From contig NZ_JAOEFD010000004.1 of assembly GCF_025420485.1 (NCBI RefSeq), positions 111,035 to 175,034 on the forward strand: a stretch of DNA of 64,000 nucleotides, read 5' to 3'. The DNA is from Nesterenkonia marinintestina (GTDB lineage Bacteria > Actinomycetota > Actinomycetes > Actinomycetales > Micrococcaceae). Positions 25,579 to 34,510 of this stretch are shown piece by piece; within the stretch, counting starts at the first letter, position 1; each line of letters starts with the position of its first letter. The position numbers and the translations under genes are program-made. The notes under the pieces were generated by a model that was not told the DNA's origin, made no database searches, and worked only from the letters and a program-made list of their open reading frames with translations.

Positions 25579-26849
25579 AGGCCGAGCACCCCCGGCAGGA
25601 AGAGGATCAGATCCGGCAGGAGGATCGCGAGCAGCGTCACGACGATCGCCGGTATCAGGAAGGGGAGGATGCCCCGGAACACCTCACCGACCCTCGTATT
25701 CGACACTGCCGCCGTCATGAACAGGACCGTGCCGACGGGCGGTGTCAGCAGGCCGATCATCAGCGACAGGATGAGCACGACTCCGAGATTGATGGGGTCG
25801 ATGCCGTACTCCAGGGCGATCGGAAGCAGGATCGGCACCACCAGGACGAGGATCGCCGTCGAATCGATCACAGTGCCCAGGATCAGCATGAGCCCGGCGA
25901 TGAGGAGCAGGAACACGACCGGGTTCTCCGTGATCTCGAAGAGCAGCTCAGTCAGCATCTGCGGCAGCCGTTCACGCGCCAGGATGTATCCGAGCAGGGC
26001 TGCCGAGGCCACGATGATCATGATCGCGCCTGTGGTCAGCACCGTCTCGCGGAGAGCCGTGATGAACCCGCGCCACGACAGGGAACGCTGGATGAGCGAG
26101 ATCAGGATGACGTAGACGACCGAGACGGCCGCGGCCTCGGTAGGCGTGAACAGCCCGGCCAGGATCCCACCGAGGATGATCACAGGAGTCAGGATCGGAA
26201 GCAGGACGCCCTTGGTCGATGCTCGGAGTTCCTGCACGTCGAACCGGCCACGACGGATGTTCGGCTGACGACGGACCAGCACCCACACGACGACGCAGAG
26301 TCCCAGGGCGATCAGGACCGCCGGGATGACAGCCGCCGCGAAGAGCGCGCCCGTCGAGGCGGCGGCCAGTCCGGCGTAGATCACGGCCGGAATACTGGGC
26401 GGCATGATCGGGGCGATCAGTGACGAGGTCGCCGAGATGCCGGTCGCGAATCGACGGTCGTAGCCGTTCTTCAGCATGGCCGGGATCTGAACCTTCCCGA
26501 GTGCCGCCGCGTCTGCGACGGCCGAGCCGCTCATCCAGGAGAAGCCGACGCTCGTCCCGACCGTGACGTAGCCGAGATTGCCCCGAATGCTGGCGAAGAG
26601 GGCGAGCGCAAAGCGGAAGATCCGGTCCGCCAGACCGGCATGGTTGGCCAGAGACCCCAGGAGGATGAACAGCGGCACAGCCAGGAGCGGAAAGCTCTGA
26701 GCGGCCTCTGCCACCTGACGCATGGCCATCCCCGCGGAACGACCGTCCACCAGCATGTAGACCAGCGACGGGCCGAGGAAGGCGAAGGCGACCGGCACCC
26801 GGAGCATCAGGAGCACCACGATGGCGATGCCGAGCAGGGCGAGTGTCAT
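25575..26849 (-). CDS. dctM: TRAP transporter large membrane subunit
   Basis: A 424-residue protein with about 12 hydrophobic segments, the sodium-coupled permease subunit of the TRAP transporter. Typical blocks are AEAAQSFPLLAVPLFILLGSLANHAG, GTSVGFSWMSGSAVADAAALGKVQIPAM and GLFTPTEAAAVSVVY. The short MSGSAVAD motif and PTEAAA loop are diagnostic. It overlaps both dctQ and the dehydrogenase gene by 4 bases. Confidence 0.95.
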   Translation of the reverse strand: MTLALLGIAIVVLLMLRVPVAFAFLGPSLVYMLVDGRSAGMAMRQVAEAAQSFPLLAVPLFILLGSLANHAGLADRIFRFALALFASIRGNLGYVTVGTSVGFSWMSGSAVADAAALGKVQIPAMLKNGYDRRFATGISATSSLIAPIMPPSIPAVIYAGLAAASTGALFAAAVIPAVLIALGLCVVVWVLVRRQPNIRRGRFDVQELRASTKGVLLPILTPVIILGGILAGLFTPTEAAAVSVVYVILISLIQRSLSWRGFITALRETVLTTGAIMIIVASAALLGYILARERLPQMLTELLFEITENPVVFLLLIAGLMLILGTVIDSTAILVLVVPILLPIALEYGIDPINLGVVLILSLMIGLLTPPVGTVLFMTAAVSNTRVGEVFRGILPFLIPAIVVTLLAILLPDLILFLPGVLGL

Positions 26850-27385
26850 GACGGGCTCACCTGCAGATCGTTCTCATCGCTGATCTCGGGCAGGACCGGC
26901 CCGTGGAGGGCGATGTCGACCGCCGAGATCACGGATCGGATCACTGTGCTCACCATTCCCACGAGCAGGGGAGCGTAGACCCACGACATCGGGAGCCCGA
27001 GGACGGGAGACCGCAAGATGCCCTGCGTCTCGACGAGGCTCCAGGCCTCATGGACGAGCAACCCTGCCGTCGCCGCGACGACCAGCAGCGCGAACGCCTG
27101 TACGCCCCGCACGACGTGTTGGTTCGGGACGGTGTCGAGGACCTCCAAGGTGATGTGACCACGTTCCGTGACGAGGACGCCCGCCATCAGGAAGGTCAGC
27201 CAGGCGAGGGAGAACCGTGAGACCTCGCCGGTCCAGGCGAGGCTGTCCATCGGGAGGTGACGTTGGGCGGCCTGGACGAACATCAGGATGAAGATGGTGA
27301 GCAGCAGGACGGCGCCGACGCCGATCTCTAGGCGTGTGATCAGGCGTGACGCACTCCGAAACGTCCACCGAGGCTGTGTCGGCAT
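26846..27385 (-). CDS. dctQ: TRAP transporter small membrane subunit
   Basis: A 179-residue four-helix DctQ protein. It shows LTIFILMFVQAAQRHLP, SLAWTGEVSRFSLAWLTFLMAGVLVTERGHI (the conserved W-x-E-E/V-x-R-F region) and a last helix ending near residue 160. ATG at 27385 with GGAG upstream is chosen; a longer frame to 27466 runs into the promoter. It is the first gene of the transporter operon. Confidence 0.9.
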   Translation of the reverse strand: MPTQPRWTFRSASRLITRLEIGVGAVLLLTIFILMFVQAAQRHLPMDSLAWTGEVSRFSLAWLTFLMAGVLVTERGHITLEVLDTVPNQHVVRGVQAFALLVVAATAGLLVHEAWSLVETQGILRSPVLGLPMSWVYAPLLVGMVSTVIRSVISAVDIALHGPVLPEISDENDLQVSPS

Positions 27386-27437
27386 GGATACTCCTCGCTC
27401 CTGTACGAATGTGGTCTGCACCACATCGATTGGAACG

Positions 27438-27466
27438 AACGTACCGGTTATTACATTAGGTGTCAA
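27438..27466 (-). promoter_or_regulatory. Promoter of the dctQM-dehydrogenase-dctP operon
   Basis: On the lower strand TTGACA (27466-27461) and TACGTT (27443-27438) are 17 bases apart, with the predicted start about 45 bases ahead of dctQ. The AT-richer spacer (TAATGTAATAACC) stands out from the surrounding GC-rich DNA and is the likely target of the TetR regulator. Confidence 0.55.
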
Positions 27467-27519
27467 TCACACCGCAGGACGGACATTCGTGCCAGGTCGA
27501 GCCCCGGTTGTGACGGGGA

Positions 27520-29292
27520 TCAGCGTTGGGCGGCGAGACGCACAGGAGCGTTCGGGGCCCCGTAGCCCTCGTAGCCGCCCCGACGTTCGACGACCTCGAG
27601 GAACACTCCCCCGACGGTCGGTGTGTAGAAGTGGATGAACTCGCCTCCCTCGACGCGGTCGTAGAGCAGATCGAGTTCACGCAGCTCAGCCAATCGATCC
27701 TCATCGAGGGCGAACCGTGCCGCGAGGTCGTCGTAGTAGTTGTCGGGGACGCGCAGGAAGTCGAGGCCCCTGTCCCGAGCGGTCCGCGCCAGGCCGACGA
27801 CGTCGTCGCATGCCACGGCGATGTGGCGCGCCGGAAGCGGTGCCGTCGGTGGTGCCATATTGAGCGGCAGGCGGATGGCGCTGTCCTCGGCACGCATGAC
27901 CTGGCTGCGCACGAGTCCGGTAGGACCGGGCACGTCGGCCGGATCATCCATCGAGAGGCCCAGGACGCTGTTGCAGAAGAGCACCGCCTCGGAGAACTCC
28001 TGCCACGGGTAGGAGAGATTGATGTGGTCGATCACGCTTCGACCCCCGACGGAGACCGAATCGACCCCGCCCTCGAACTCTCCGACCCAGCCGTCCTCGG
28101 CTCTGATGTCGTTCCAGTAGACCTCAGTTCCGTCAGGCGAGCTGACCGCCTGAAGGTCCTGCTCGCCGGAGTACGTGCGGCGGAAGACCGACGGCGCCCC
28201 GAGAGCTGCGCTGCGTCGGACGGCCGCCTCCGCATCGTCGACCAGGATTCCGATGGCGGAGAGTCTCGGTTCCTGCGCTCGGACCTCCTCATTGAGGATG
28301 ATCCGCGAGTCGCCGAAGCTCCAGAGTCGGACCTGCTTGCTCCGGTGCCGACCGCGGAACGCGAACCCGAGCTTCTCGAGCATCGAGTCGAACGTGGCCA
28401 GTTCGTCCCCCGCGACCTCGACGAAGTCGATCTCCCGAGGCGACTGGACGGCAGCCAGGCGACCGTCCCTCCAGTCGTTGGCGACCGCCGTCCTGTCAGC
28501 GAGCCAAGACAGCGACCTGCGGGCGTGCGAAGCCGTCCGATCGACGTCGGTCTGACGGAATACGTCATTGAAGACCTCCAGAGAAAGAGGACCCCGGTAC
28601 CCGGCCCTCCATACGTGTGCGAGGAATCCGGTCAGGTCGAAGTCCCCCTCACCGGGGAACAGGCGGTGATGTCGGCTCCAAGACAGGACGTCCATGTCCA
28701 GCTGCGGGGCATCGGCCAGCTGCAGGAAGAAGATCCGGTCGCCGTCGATCTCCTCGACGGCAGAGGGATCGTGGCCCCGGGACAGTATGTGGAAGCTGTC
28801 GAGGCAGGTGCCGAGGTTGGGTCGGTCCGCCATCTCCACCAGTCGCCATGCGTGTCGGTAGTCATCGACGAATCGCCCCCATGCGAGGGCTTCGTAGGCG
28901 ACGCGGATGCCGTAGTCGGCGGCCAGATCCGCCAACCGGCCCAGCTGATCGGCCGCGACCTCGTCATCCGGGATCGTCGCCGACGCCACGTTGCTGCACA
29001 CCAGGACGAGATCCGCGCCGAGCCTCCGCATGACTTCGAACTTGACCTCTGCCCGCCGAAGTGTGTCCGAGAACAGCGACTCCTCGACGCCTTCGACGTC
29101 CCTGAACGGTTGGAACATGTCGATCGTCAGACCAAGCCGACGGCACAGCTCTCGGATCTCCTCCGGCGACTCGTACGCCACCGTCAGGTCCGCGTCCATG
29201 ATCTCGACACCGTCGAACCCTGCTTCGGCACAGGCTCGGAGCTTCTCGGTGAGACTTCCTGACAGGCAGACGGTGGCGATCGAAGTCCTCAT
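27520..29292 (-). CDS. Two-domain 3-dehydroshikimate dehydratase (QuiC-like)
   Basis: A 590-residue fusion. Residues 1-270 form a xylose-isomerase-like TIM barrel (ACAEAGFDGVEIMD, VAYEALAWGRF, CLDSFHILSRG, PLSLEVFND) with the metal-binding Glu, Asp, His and Glu positions expected of 3-dehydroshikimate dehydratase. Residues 280-590 form two VOC modules like hydroxyphenylpyruvate dioxygenase (IDHINLSYPWQEF, FIHFYTPTVGGVFLEVVERRGGYEGYG). This is the known bimodular QuiC1 layout; the C-terminal part's own activity is unclear. It should turn dehydroshikimate to protocatechuate, joining the hydroaromatic branch to the pca genes. It lies 134 bases upstream of dctQ, probably with its own promoter. 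ATG at 29292 lacks a strong ribosome binding site. Confidence 0.9.
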   Translation of the reverse strand: MRTSIATVCLSGSLTEKLRACAEAGFDGVEIMDADLTVAYESPEEIRELCRRLGLTIDMFQPFRDVEGVEESLFSDTLRRAEVKFEVMRRLGADLVLVCSNVASATIPDDEVAADQLGRLADLAADYGIRVAYEALAWGRFVDDYRHAWRLVEMADRPNLGTCLDSFHILSRGHDPSAVEEIDGDRIFFLQLADAPQLDMDVLSWSRHHRLFPGEGDFDLTGFLAHVWRAGYRGPLSLEVFNDVFRQTDVDRTASHARRSLSWLADRTAVANDWRDGRLAAVQSPREIDFVEVAGDELATFDSMLEKLGFAFRGRHRSKQVRLWSFGDSRIILNEEVRAQEPRLSAIGILVDDAEAAVRRSAALGAPSVFRRTYSGEQDLQAVSSPDGTEVYWNDIRAEDGWVGEFEGGVDSVSVGGRSVIDHINLSYPWQEFSEAVLFCNSVLGLSMDDPADVPGPTGLVRSQVMRAEDSAIRLPLNMAPPTAPLPARHIAVACDDVVGLARTARDRGLDFLRVPDNYYDDLAARFALDEDRLAELRELDLLYDRVEGGEFIHFYTPTVGGVFLEVVERRGGYEGYGAPNAPVRLAAQR

Positions 29293-29347
29293 AGCCGGAA
29301 TGTACCAAACTTTCCGTTCATTGCAGAGGGTTCATCGGGCACCCACG

Positions 29348-29387
29348 GACGAGGGGCGACGATCCTCTCGGATCATCGCCCCTCGTC
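29348..29387 (-). terminator. Hairpin terminator downstream of malic enzyme gene
   Basis: An 18-bp stem with one mismatch (GACGAGGGGCGACGATCC against its partner) closes a 4-base TCTC loop. It starts 24 bases after the malic enzyme stop and precedes the dehydratase start, so it separates two same-strand units. Confidence 0.75.
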
Positions 29388-29411
29388 GAAAGTCCTCGGC
29401 TCTGACGCCCC

Positions 29412-30584
29412 TCAGGCCTCCTGCGCCTGCGCGGTCCTCCTGACCGCGTCAGCCACCGTCTCGGCGACGCGGGGGTCCAGCGGTGAGGGGACGATGTAGT
29501 CGACCTCGGCCGCAGTGCCCACCACGTCGGCGATCGCCTCGGCGGCCGCCACCTTCATCTCTGCGGAGATCTCCCGAGCGCCCGCGTCCAGGGCGCCGCG
29601 GAAGATCCCGGGGAAGGCCAGGACGTTGTTGATCTGGTTCGGGAAGTCCGACCGGCCGGTGGCCACCACGGCGGCGTGGCGCGCCGCGACGTCGGGCATG
29701 ACCTCCGGGTCGGGATTGGAGAGCGCGAAGATGATCGAGTCCGCGGCCATCTTCGCGATCGCCTCCTCCGGCACCTTCGACGAGGAGACGCCGATGAAGA
29801 CGTCGGCACCCTCCAGCGCATCGGCGATCCCACCGGTGACTCCGCGCGGGTTGGTCCTCGGCGCCACCTCGGCCTTCACGCCGGAGAGGTCGTCGCGTCC
29901 GGAGTGGATGACACCCTTCGAGTCGGTGATGACGATGTCGGTGACCCCGGACTGTTCGAGGATCTCGGTCACCGCGATGCCGGCGGCGCCGGCCCCGGCG
30001 ATCACCACGCGGAGCCCGGACAGCTCACGGCCGGTCAGCCGCGCGGCGTTGATCAGTGCGCCGAGCACGACGACGGCGGTTCCGTGCTGGTCGTCGTGCA
30101 TGACGGGGCAGTCGAGCGCCTCCTTCAGCTTGGCCTCGAGCTCGAAGCAGCGGGGAGCGGCGACGTCCTCGAGGTTCACCGCCCCGAAGGAGGGGCGCAG
30201 CCGCACCATGGTCTCGACGATCTCGTCGATGTCCCGGGTGCTGATGACCAGCGGAATGGAGTTCAGCCCCCCGAACTCGCGGAAGAGGACGGACTTGCCC
30301 TCCATGACCGGAAGGGAGGCGGCCGGCCCGATGTCACCGAGCCCCAGCACCGCGGACCCGTCGGAGAGGACGACCACCAGCCGGTCCGTCCACGTGTGGC
30401 TGGCGTGCAGGGAGGGGTCCTCGGCGATGGCCTGGGAGACCTTCGCGACGCCGGGGGTGTACGCGATGGACAGGTCCCGCTGAGAGTTCAGCGGACGTGT
30501 GCTCTCCACAGAGAGCTTGCCGCCCTCGTGTTCGCGGAAGACCTCGTCGTCGGTGATCGGGGCGTTCGGGTTCTCGATGTTCAT
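29412..30584 (-). CDS. NAD(P)-dependent malic enzyme
   Basis: A 390-residue short-form malic enzyme that decarboxylates malate to pyruvate. The features are [18 protein letters not shown] with the conserved Tyr, [19 protein letters not shown], the lysine/aspartate metal block [24 protein letters not shown], and the nucleotide loop [12 protein letters not shown]. There is no phosphotransacetylase extension. It would convert C4 acids made from aromatic catabolism into pyruvate and reducing power. Isolated between terminators, it has its own promoter in 30585-30817. Confidence 0.92.
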   Translation of the reverse strand: MNIENPNAPITDDEVFREHEGGKLSVESTRPLNSQRDLSIAYTPGVAKVSQAIAEDPSLHASHTWTDRLVVVLSDGSAVLGLGDIGPAASLPVMEGKSVLFREFGGLNSIPLVISTRDIDEIVETMVRLRPSFGAVNLEDVAAPRCFELEAKLKEALDCPVMHDDQHGTAVVVLGALINAARLTGRELSGLRVVIAGAGAAGIAVTEILEQSGVTDIVITDSKGVIHSGRDDLSGVKAEVAPRTNPRGVTGGIADALEGADVFIGVSSSKVPEEAIAKMAADSIIFALSNPDPEVMPDVAARHAAVVATGRSDFPNQINNVLAFPGIFRGALDAGAREISAEMKVAAAEAIADVVGTAAEVDYIVPSPLDPRVAETVADAVRRTAQAQEA

Positions 30585-30817
30585 CTCTGTTGCAGCTCCT
30601 GTGAGGTGTCGTCGGCGTCATCGCCGGTGTCACGCGGACTCGTCCGCACGCTGCGCGCAGACCGAGATCGTCGGGTGCCGCACCGTCGCAGGGGCCCAGG
30701 GGGTGTTCGGACCGATAGAGTCTCACTCTGCGGGATCCGTCGACCAGAGTCCACAGTTCCGCCCCGACGTCTCAGCACATGAGAAGCTCGGACGTCCGAG
30801 GACCTCGGCCCGTCCCC

Positions 30818-32332
30818 TCAGACCCGGCGGACCCCCGCATCGCCGGGGTCGTATCCGAGCTCCCGCTCGATGGCCCGCTGAGTCCCCCAGAACTTCACCA
30901 GGACCTGGTGGCTCGGGGGACGTCCGACACAGCTGCCGAGCAGATACATCCCCAACGCGAACACCGCCGCCGGCAGGACAGGCATCATGCCGAACGCCAG
31001 GGCCTCGAAGAACTCGGACGCCAGCAGGTAGTAGATCATCCCTCCGGAGATCGACAGCAGCGCTCCCAGGGCATTGCCGCGCTTCCAGTAGAGCCCCAGG
31101 ATCAGGGGCACGAAGAGCCCGGCCTCGAGTCCCCCGATGGCGAAGTTGATGATGAACTGCAGGAAGTCAGGCGGCTGCAGCGACAGCAGCAGCACGATGA
31201 CACCGATCCCGAGACTGACGAGCGTCCCCGCGCGGTACTCCTGCCTGTCGGTCATCTCCGGCTTGATGAACTCCTTCCACAGGTCCCGCACGATGGCGCC
31301 GGAGACGACCAGGATCATCGAGTCCACGGTGGACATCACGGCCGCCAGGGGCGCTGCGAGGACGGCACCCGCCAGCGGTCCGGGGAGCTGTTCGATGATC
31401 ATGTGGGGTATGACGAGGTCCGCCACCGGGGCCTCCGGGTACAGCGCCTTGCCCACCACACCCATCGCGCCGAAGCCGAGGGTGAAGAGCATGAAGATCG
31501 CCGGGCCGATGTACAGCGCCCGGTGCAGGCTCTTCGAGTCCCGGTAGGACATCGCACGGACGACGACGTGCGGCAGGCAGGCCAGCAGGAAGCCGAACAT
31601 GACCGCGTAGGAGAACATCATCGGCAGGTCGAACCCGCTGGCCCCCGGGAGCACCAGCAGCTCCGGGTCGACCGTCCGGGTCTCGCGCTCTATGCCCGCG
31701 AATCCGCCCACCGTGGTGAGCACGAGGATCCACAGCACGACTCCGCCCAGCAGCATGATGATGCCCTGGGCCGCGTCCGTGAAGGCGGCGGCGAGGAACC
31801 CGCCGATCGAGGTGTACAGGGCGACGATCAGTGCGAAGACGATCACCAGGATCCAGAACGGCACACCCGTGATGGCCTCCAGGACACGGGCCCCGCCGAC
31901 GAACTGCGCCACCATGTAGGCCACCAGGAAGACGACCATGCAGATGGCCGTCACCAGGGTGACGGCCCGTGATTCGTAGCGTGCCTTGAAGAAGTCGGTG
32001 AACGTGATGAGGTTCAGCTTGCGGCCGACGATGGCGAACTTCTTGCCGACCAGCCCGAGCGCGAGGATCGCCGCCGGGACCTGCATCAGTGCGCCCCAGA
32101 TCCACCCGTAGCCTTCGGCGAAGGCCAGCCCGGGGGCGCCGAGGAATGTCCCCGAGCTCGCCGCGGAGGCGATGACGGTGAAGATCAGGATGATCGGGCC
32201 GAGGGAGCGTCCTCCGATGTAGTAGCCGCCCGAGGCGGAGGCCTGCTGCTTCGTCCGCCTCAGCGAGTAGAGGGCGATCGGGATCATCAGGGCCAGCAGG
32301 ATGATGATCGGAGCCGCGATGTCCCAGCGCAT
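30818..32332 (-). CDS. Sodium:solute symporter (PanF-like)
   Basis: A 504-residue SSS-family transporter with about 13 hydrophobic helices. The family signature appears as GYGWIWGALMQVPAAIL and AYMVAQFVGGARVLEAITGVPF, with SIGGFLAAAFTDAAQGIIML. The preceding overlapping gene encodes a small YhdT-like membrane protein, the partner of pantothenate symporter PanF in enterobacteria, so pantothenate or another small carboxylate is the best guess. The start overlaps the upstream stop as TGATG. An N-acyl-D-amino-acid deacylase lies just upstream and could hint at another substrate. Confidence 0.85.
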   Translation of the reverse strand: MRWDIAAPIIILLALMIPIALYSLRRTKQQASASGGYYIGGRSLGPIILIFTVIASAASSGTFLGAPGLAFAEGYGWIWGALMQVPAAILALGLVGKKFAIVGRKLNLITFTDFFKARYESRAVTLVTAICMVVFLVAYMVAQFVGGARVLEAITGVPFWILVIVFALIVALYTSIGGFLAAAFTDAAQGIIMLLGGVVLWILVLTTVGGFAGIERETRTVDPELLVLPGASGFDLPMMFSYAVMFGFLLACLPHVVVRAMSYRDSKSLHRALYIGPAIFMLFTLGFGAMGVVGKALYPEAPVADLVIPHMIIEQLPGPLAGAVLAAPLAAVMSTVDSMILVVSGAIVRDLWKEFIKPEMTDRQEYRAGTLVSLGIGVIVLLLSLQPPDFLQFIINFAIGGLEAGLFVPLILGLYWKRGNALGALLSISGGMIYYLLASEFFEALAFGMMPVLPAAVFALGMYLLGSCVGRPPSHQVLVKFWGTQRAIERELGYDPGDAGVRRV

Positions 32333-32655
32333 CAGAGATCACCCTCCCGGTCGGTCCGGACCAGGCCGTCGTCGTCGGGCTCGAGGCTGATCTCTCGGAA
32401 GAGGAACTTCACCATCAGGTAGGGCGCGATGAAGCTGGCCACACCGACGAATGCGATGCCGCTCCAGAAGAACCAGGCGGGGAAGCCCATGACGAAGTCC
32501 TGCTCCGCCCCGTCGACGCCGGCGCCGAGGCCCCACGCGATCACCATCGCGATCCCTGTGAAGAGCGCCCAGTAGATCAGGCACAGCCAGGTCTCCCGCA
32601 GAGAGACCCGATAGCGGGGGTCATGCTCGAAGTCTTCGGTCTCATGTCTGCTCAT
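32332..32655 (-). CDS. YhdT-like small membrane protein (DUF997)
   Basis: A 107-residue protein with two hydrophobic helices (LCLIYWALFTGIAMVIAWGL and WFFWSGIAFVGVASFIAPYLMV) that fits the DUF997/YhdT family, commonly paired with SSS symporters. ATG at 32655 has GAGAGG 7 bases upstream; GTG at 32658 is only 4 bases away. That ribosome binding site is part of a 15-bp unit present three times in a row upstream. Confidence 0.8.
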   Translation of the reverse strand: MSRHETEDFEHDPRYRVSLRETWLCLIYWALFTGIAMVIAWGLGAGVDGAEQDFVMGFPAWFFWSGIAFVGVASFIAPYLMVKFLFREISLEPDDDGLVRTDREGDL

Positions 32656-32660
32656 CACGG

Positions 32661-32714
32661 TGCCTCTCGGTGGACGCGGTGCCTCTCGGTGGACTGCAGT
32701 GCCTCTCGGTGGAC
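32661..32714 (-). repeat. Triplicated 15-bp unit containing the ribosome binding site
   Basis: TGCCTCTCGGTGGAC occurs at 32661, 32680 and 32700, with periods of 19 and 20 bases. On the transcribed (lower) strand each copy reads GTCCACCGAGAGGCA, so three GAGAGG sequences stand in line before the YhdT-like gene. The array fills the whole space between the upstream stop and this start. Confidence 0.85.
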
Positions 32715-32715
32715 T

Positions 32716-34302
32716 TCAGTGGCGGGCTCGCAGGACTCGGCCCGGACGACGACAGGTGGGGGTCCCCTCCCGGACGACCGGCTCCCCGTTGATCCAGACG
32801 TGCTCGATCCCGCGCGGCCCGGCGGTCGGTTCGGAATAGGTGGCCCGATCTTCGACGGTCGTCATGTCCGCCGCGACGAGGTCGGCGGCGTATCCCTCTC
32901 GGATCCGTCCCCGACCGGGAAGCGAGAAGGTCTCGGCGGCCAGGGACGTCATGCGACGGACCGCCTCTTCGAGCCGCATGACCGCGAGCCGGCGGACGTA
33001 GACGTCGAGGACCCTGACGAACGAACCGGCTCCGCGCGGGTGGGGGCGTCCCCCGTTCCCCCGAGGCAGACCGTCGCTGCCGATCATCGTGCGGGGGTCG
33101 TCCAGGGCGCGCCGCAGGTCGCCCTCGGACATGATGTGCATGATCATCGTGGCCCGCAGCTCCTCCTCGATGAGCAGGTCGGCGAGACAGTCGACGGGGT
33201 CCTGTCCGCGTCCGAGCGCGATCTCCGCCATCGATGCGCCGTCGTAGCGTCCGGTGCCCGAGCCGGCCAGGACGATGTTCTCCCATCCGGCGGCCAGCGC
33301 GTAGTTCTCGAAGTCTGCGGTCGGATCCCCCACCTGCGCGCGGACCCGGTCCCGGCAGCCGGCCGAGCGCAGCCGCTCCAGCAGCGGGCGTGTTCCGCCG
33401 GCATGCATCCAGGGCGGCAGCAGGGCCGTCAGCATGGTGCTCGCCGCGGTGTAGGGGTAGACGTCCTGGGTGATGGGCAGTCCGGCACGCCGAGGAGCCA
33501 GATCCTGGAAGACGTCGTCCATGGCACCCCAGCGCCGGCGGTCCGCCACCTTCAGGTGTGAGAGGTGGCACCGGACGCCCGCTCGTTCGGCGACCTCGAG
33601 CGTCTCCTCGATGCTGCGCCTGAGGTGCTGCCCCTCATTGCGCATGTGGCTGGCGTACACCGCTGTGGACGGCAGCGCCGCGGCGAGCTCGACGATCTCA
33701 TCGGTTCCGCTGTACACCCCGGGCGGGTACACCAGGCCGGTCGAGAGTCCGACCGCCCCCTCGGCGAGGGCCTCCTCCAGTCCTCGGCGCATCGCTGTGC
33801 GCTCGGTCGGGGAGGGCGGCCGCTCCTCGAGGCCCATCGCGGCGATGCGCAGGGTGTTGTGGCCGATGAGGCTGGCGAAGTTCGTCGGGAGACCGGCATC
33901 GGCCGCATGGTCGAGGAACTCGGCGTAGCCGTGCCAGGACCAGTCATGGTCGGGGAAGATCCGGCGGACCAGGGAGAGGAACCCGTCGACGTTCTCCGGG
34001 GCGACGGGCGCCAGGGTGAAGCCACAGTTGCCGTTGATCTCCGTGGTCACGCCTTGGGCGGTCTTGGAGGTGTCGACGTCCTCCAGAAGCGGCGCGTTGT
34101 CCGAGTGCGCGTGGACATCGATGAAGCCGGGCATCAGCGTCAGCCCGCTGAGATCCGAGACCTGGGAGGCGCGGCGGACCGGGATCTCTCCGGCCCGTGC
34201 CACGGCGGCGATCCGGTCGTCGGTGATCAGCACGTCACCGGGGACGGCGGGGTCGCCCGAGCCGTCGACGACGACCGCTCCCCGCAGCAGCGTGCTCCCC
34301 AT
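32716..34302 (-). CDS. N-acyl-D-amino-acid deacylase-like amidohydrolase
   Basis: A 528-residue metal-dependent amidohydrolase of the D-aminoacylase family. Seen are GLTLMPGFIDVHAHSD (metal His pair), TTEINGNCGFTLAP with the conserved Cys, VGLSTGLVYPPGVYS, VYASHMRNEG, CHLSHLKVADRR and IGSDGLPRG with the catalytic Asp. It would release D-amino acids from N-acyl derivatives; dihydroorotase-like or other imidase activity cannot be excluded. GGAGG lies 9 bases before ATG 34302. It is upstream of the YhdT/SSS genes on the same strand, so a common transcript is possible. Confidence 0.87.
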   Translation of the reverse strand: MGSTLLRGAVVVDGSGDPAVPGDVLITDDRIAAVARAGEIPVRRASQVSDLSGLTLMPGFIDVHAHSDNAPLLEDVDTSKTAQGVTTEINGNCGFTLAPVAPENVDGFLSLVRRIFPDHDWSWHGYAEFLDHAADAGLPTNFASLIGHNTLRIAAMGLEERPPSPTERTAMRRGLEEALAEGAVGLSTGLVYPPGVYSGTDEIVELAAALPSTAVYASHMRNEGQHLRRSIEETLEVAERAGVRCHLSHLKVADRRRWGAMDDVFQDLAPRRAGLPITQDVYPYTAASTMLTALLPPWMHAGGTRPLLERLRSAGCRDRVRAQVGDPTADFENYALAAGWENIVLAGSGTGRYDGASMAEIALGRGQDPVDCLADLLIEEELRATMIMHIMSEGDLRRALDDPRTMIGSDGLPRGNGGRPHPRGAGSFVRVLDVYVRRLAVMRLEEAVRRMTSLAAETFSLPGRGRIREGYAADLVAADMTTVEDRATYSEPTAGPRGIEHVWINGEPVVREGTPTCRRPGRVLRARH

Positions 34303-34510
34303 CCCGGACCCCCTCCGACTCCGATGGACAGCACGATAGCAATTCCGACCTCGAGAGGGAGGTCCTCATGGCCGGATCCTCGGTCTGCAGGTGCGAACGC
34401 GACGCGATCCGTCGCGACCTCTGGAGGCTGTTACCCTCGACACACTCAGGCGCGGCCCGGACCCGTCGGGGCCGCACGCCGCCTGACCTGCGCCGATCCT
34501 GGGAGACGCC

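Noticed and set aside
27526..29262. Upper-strand frame of 578 codons opposite the QuiC-like gene
   Set aside because: No family motifs; it is the mirror of a gene with clear TIM-barrel and VOC motifs.
30585..30817. Possible small lower-strand gene between malic enzyme and the symporter
   Set aside because: The open frames have no ribosome binding site or recognisable motif; best read as the malic enzyme promoter region.
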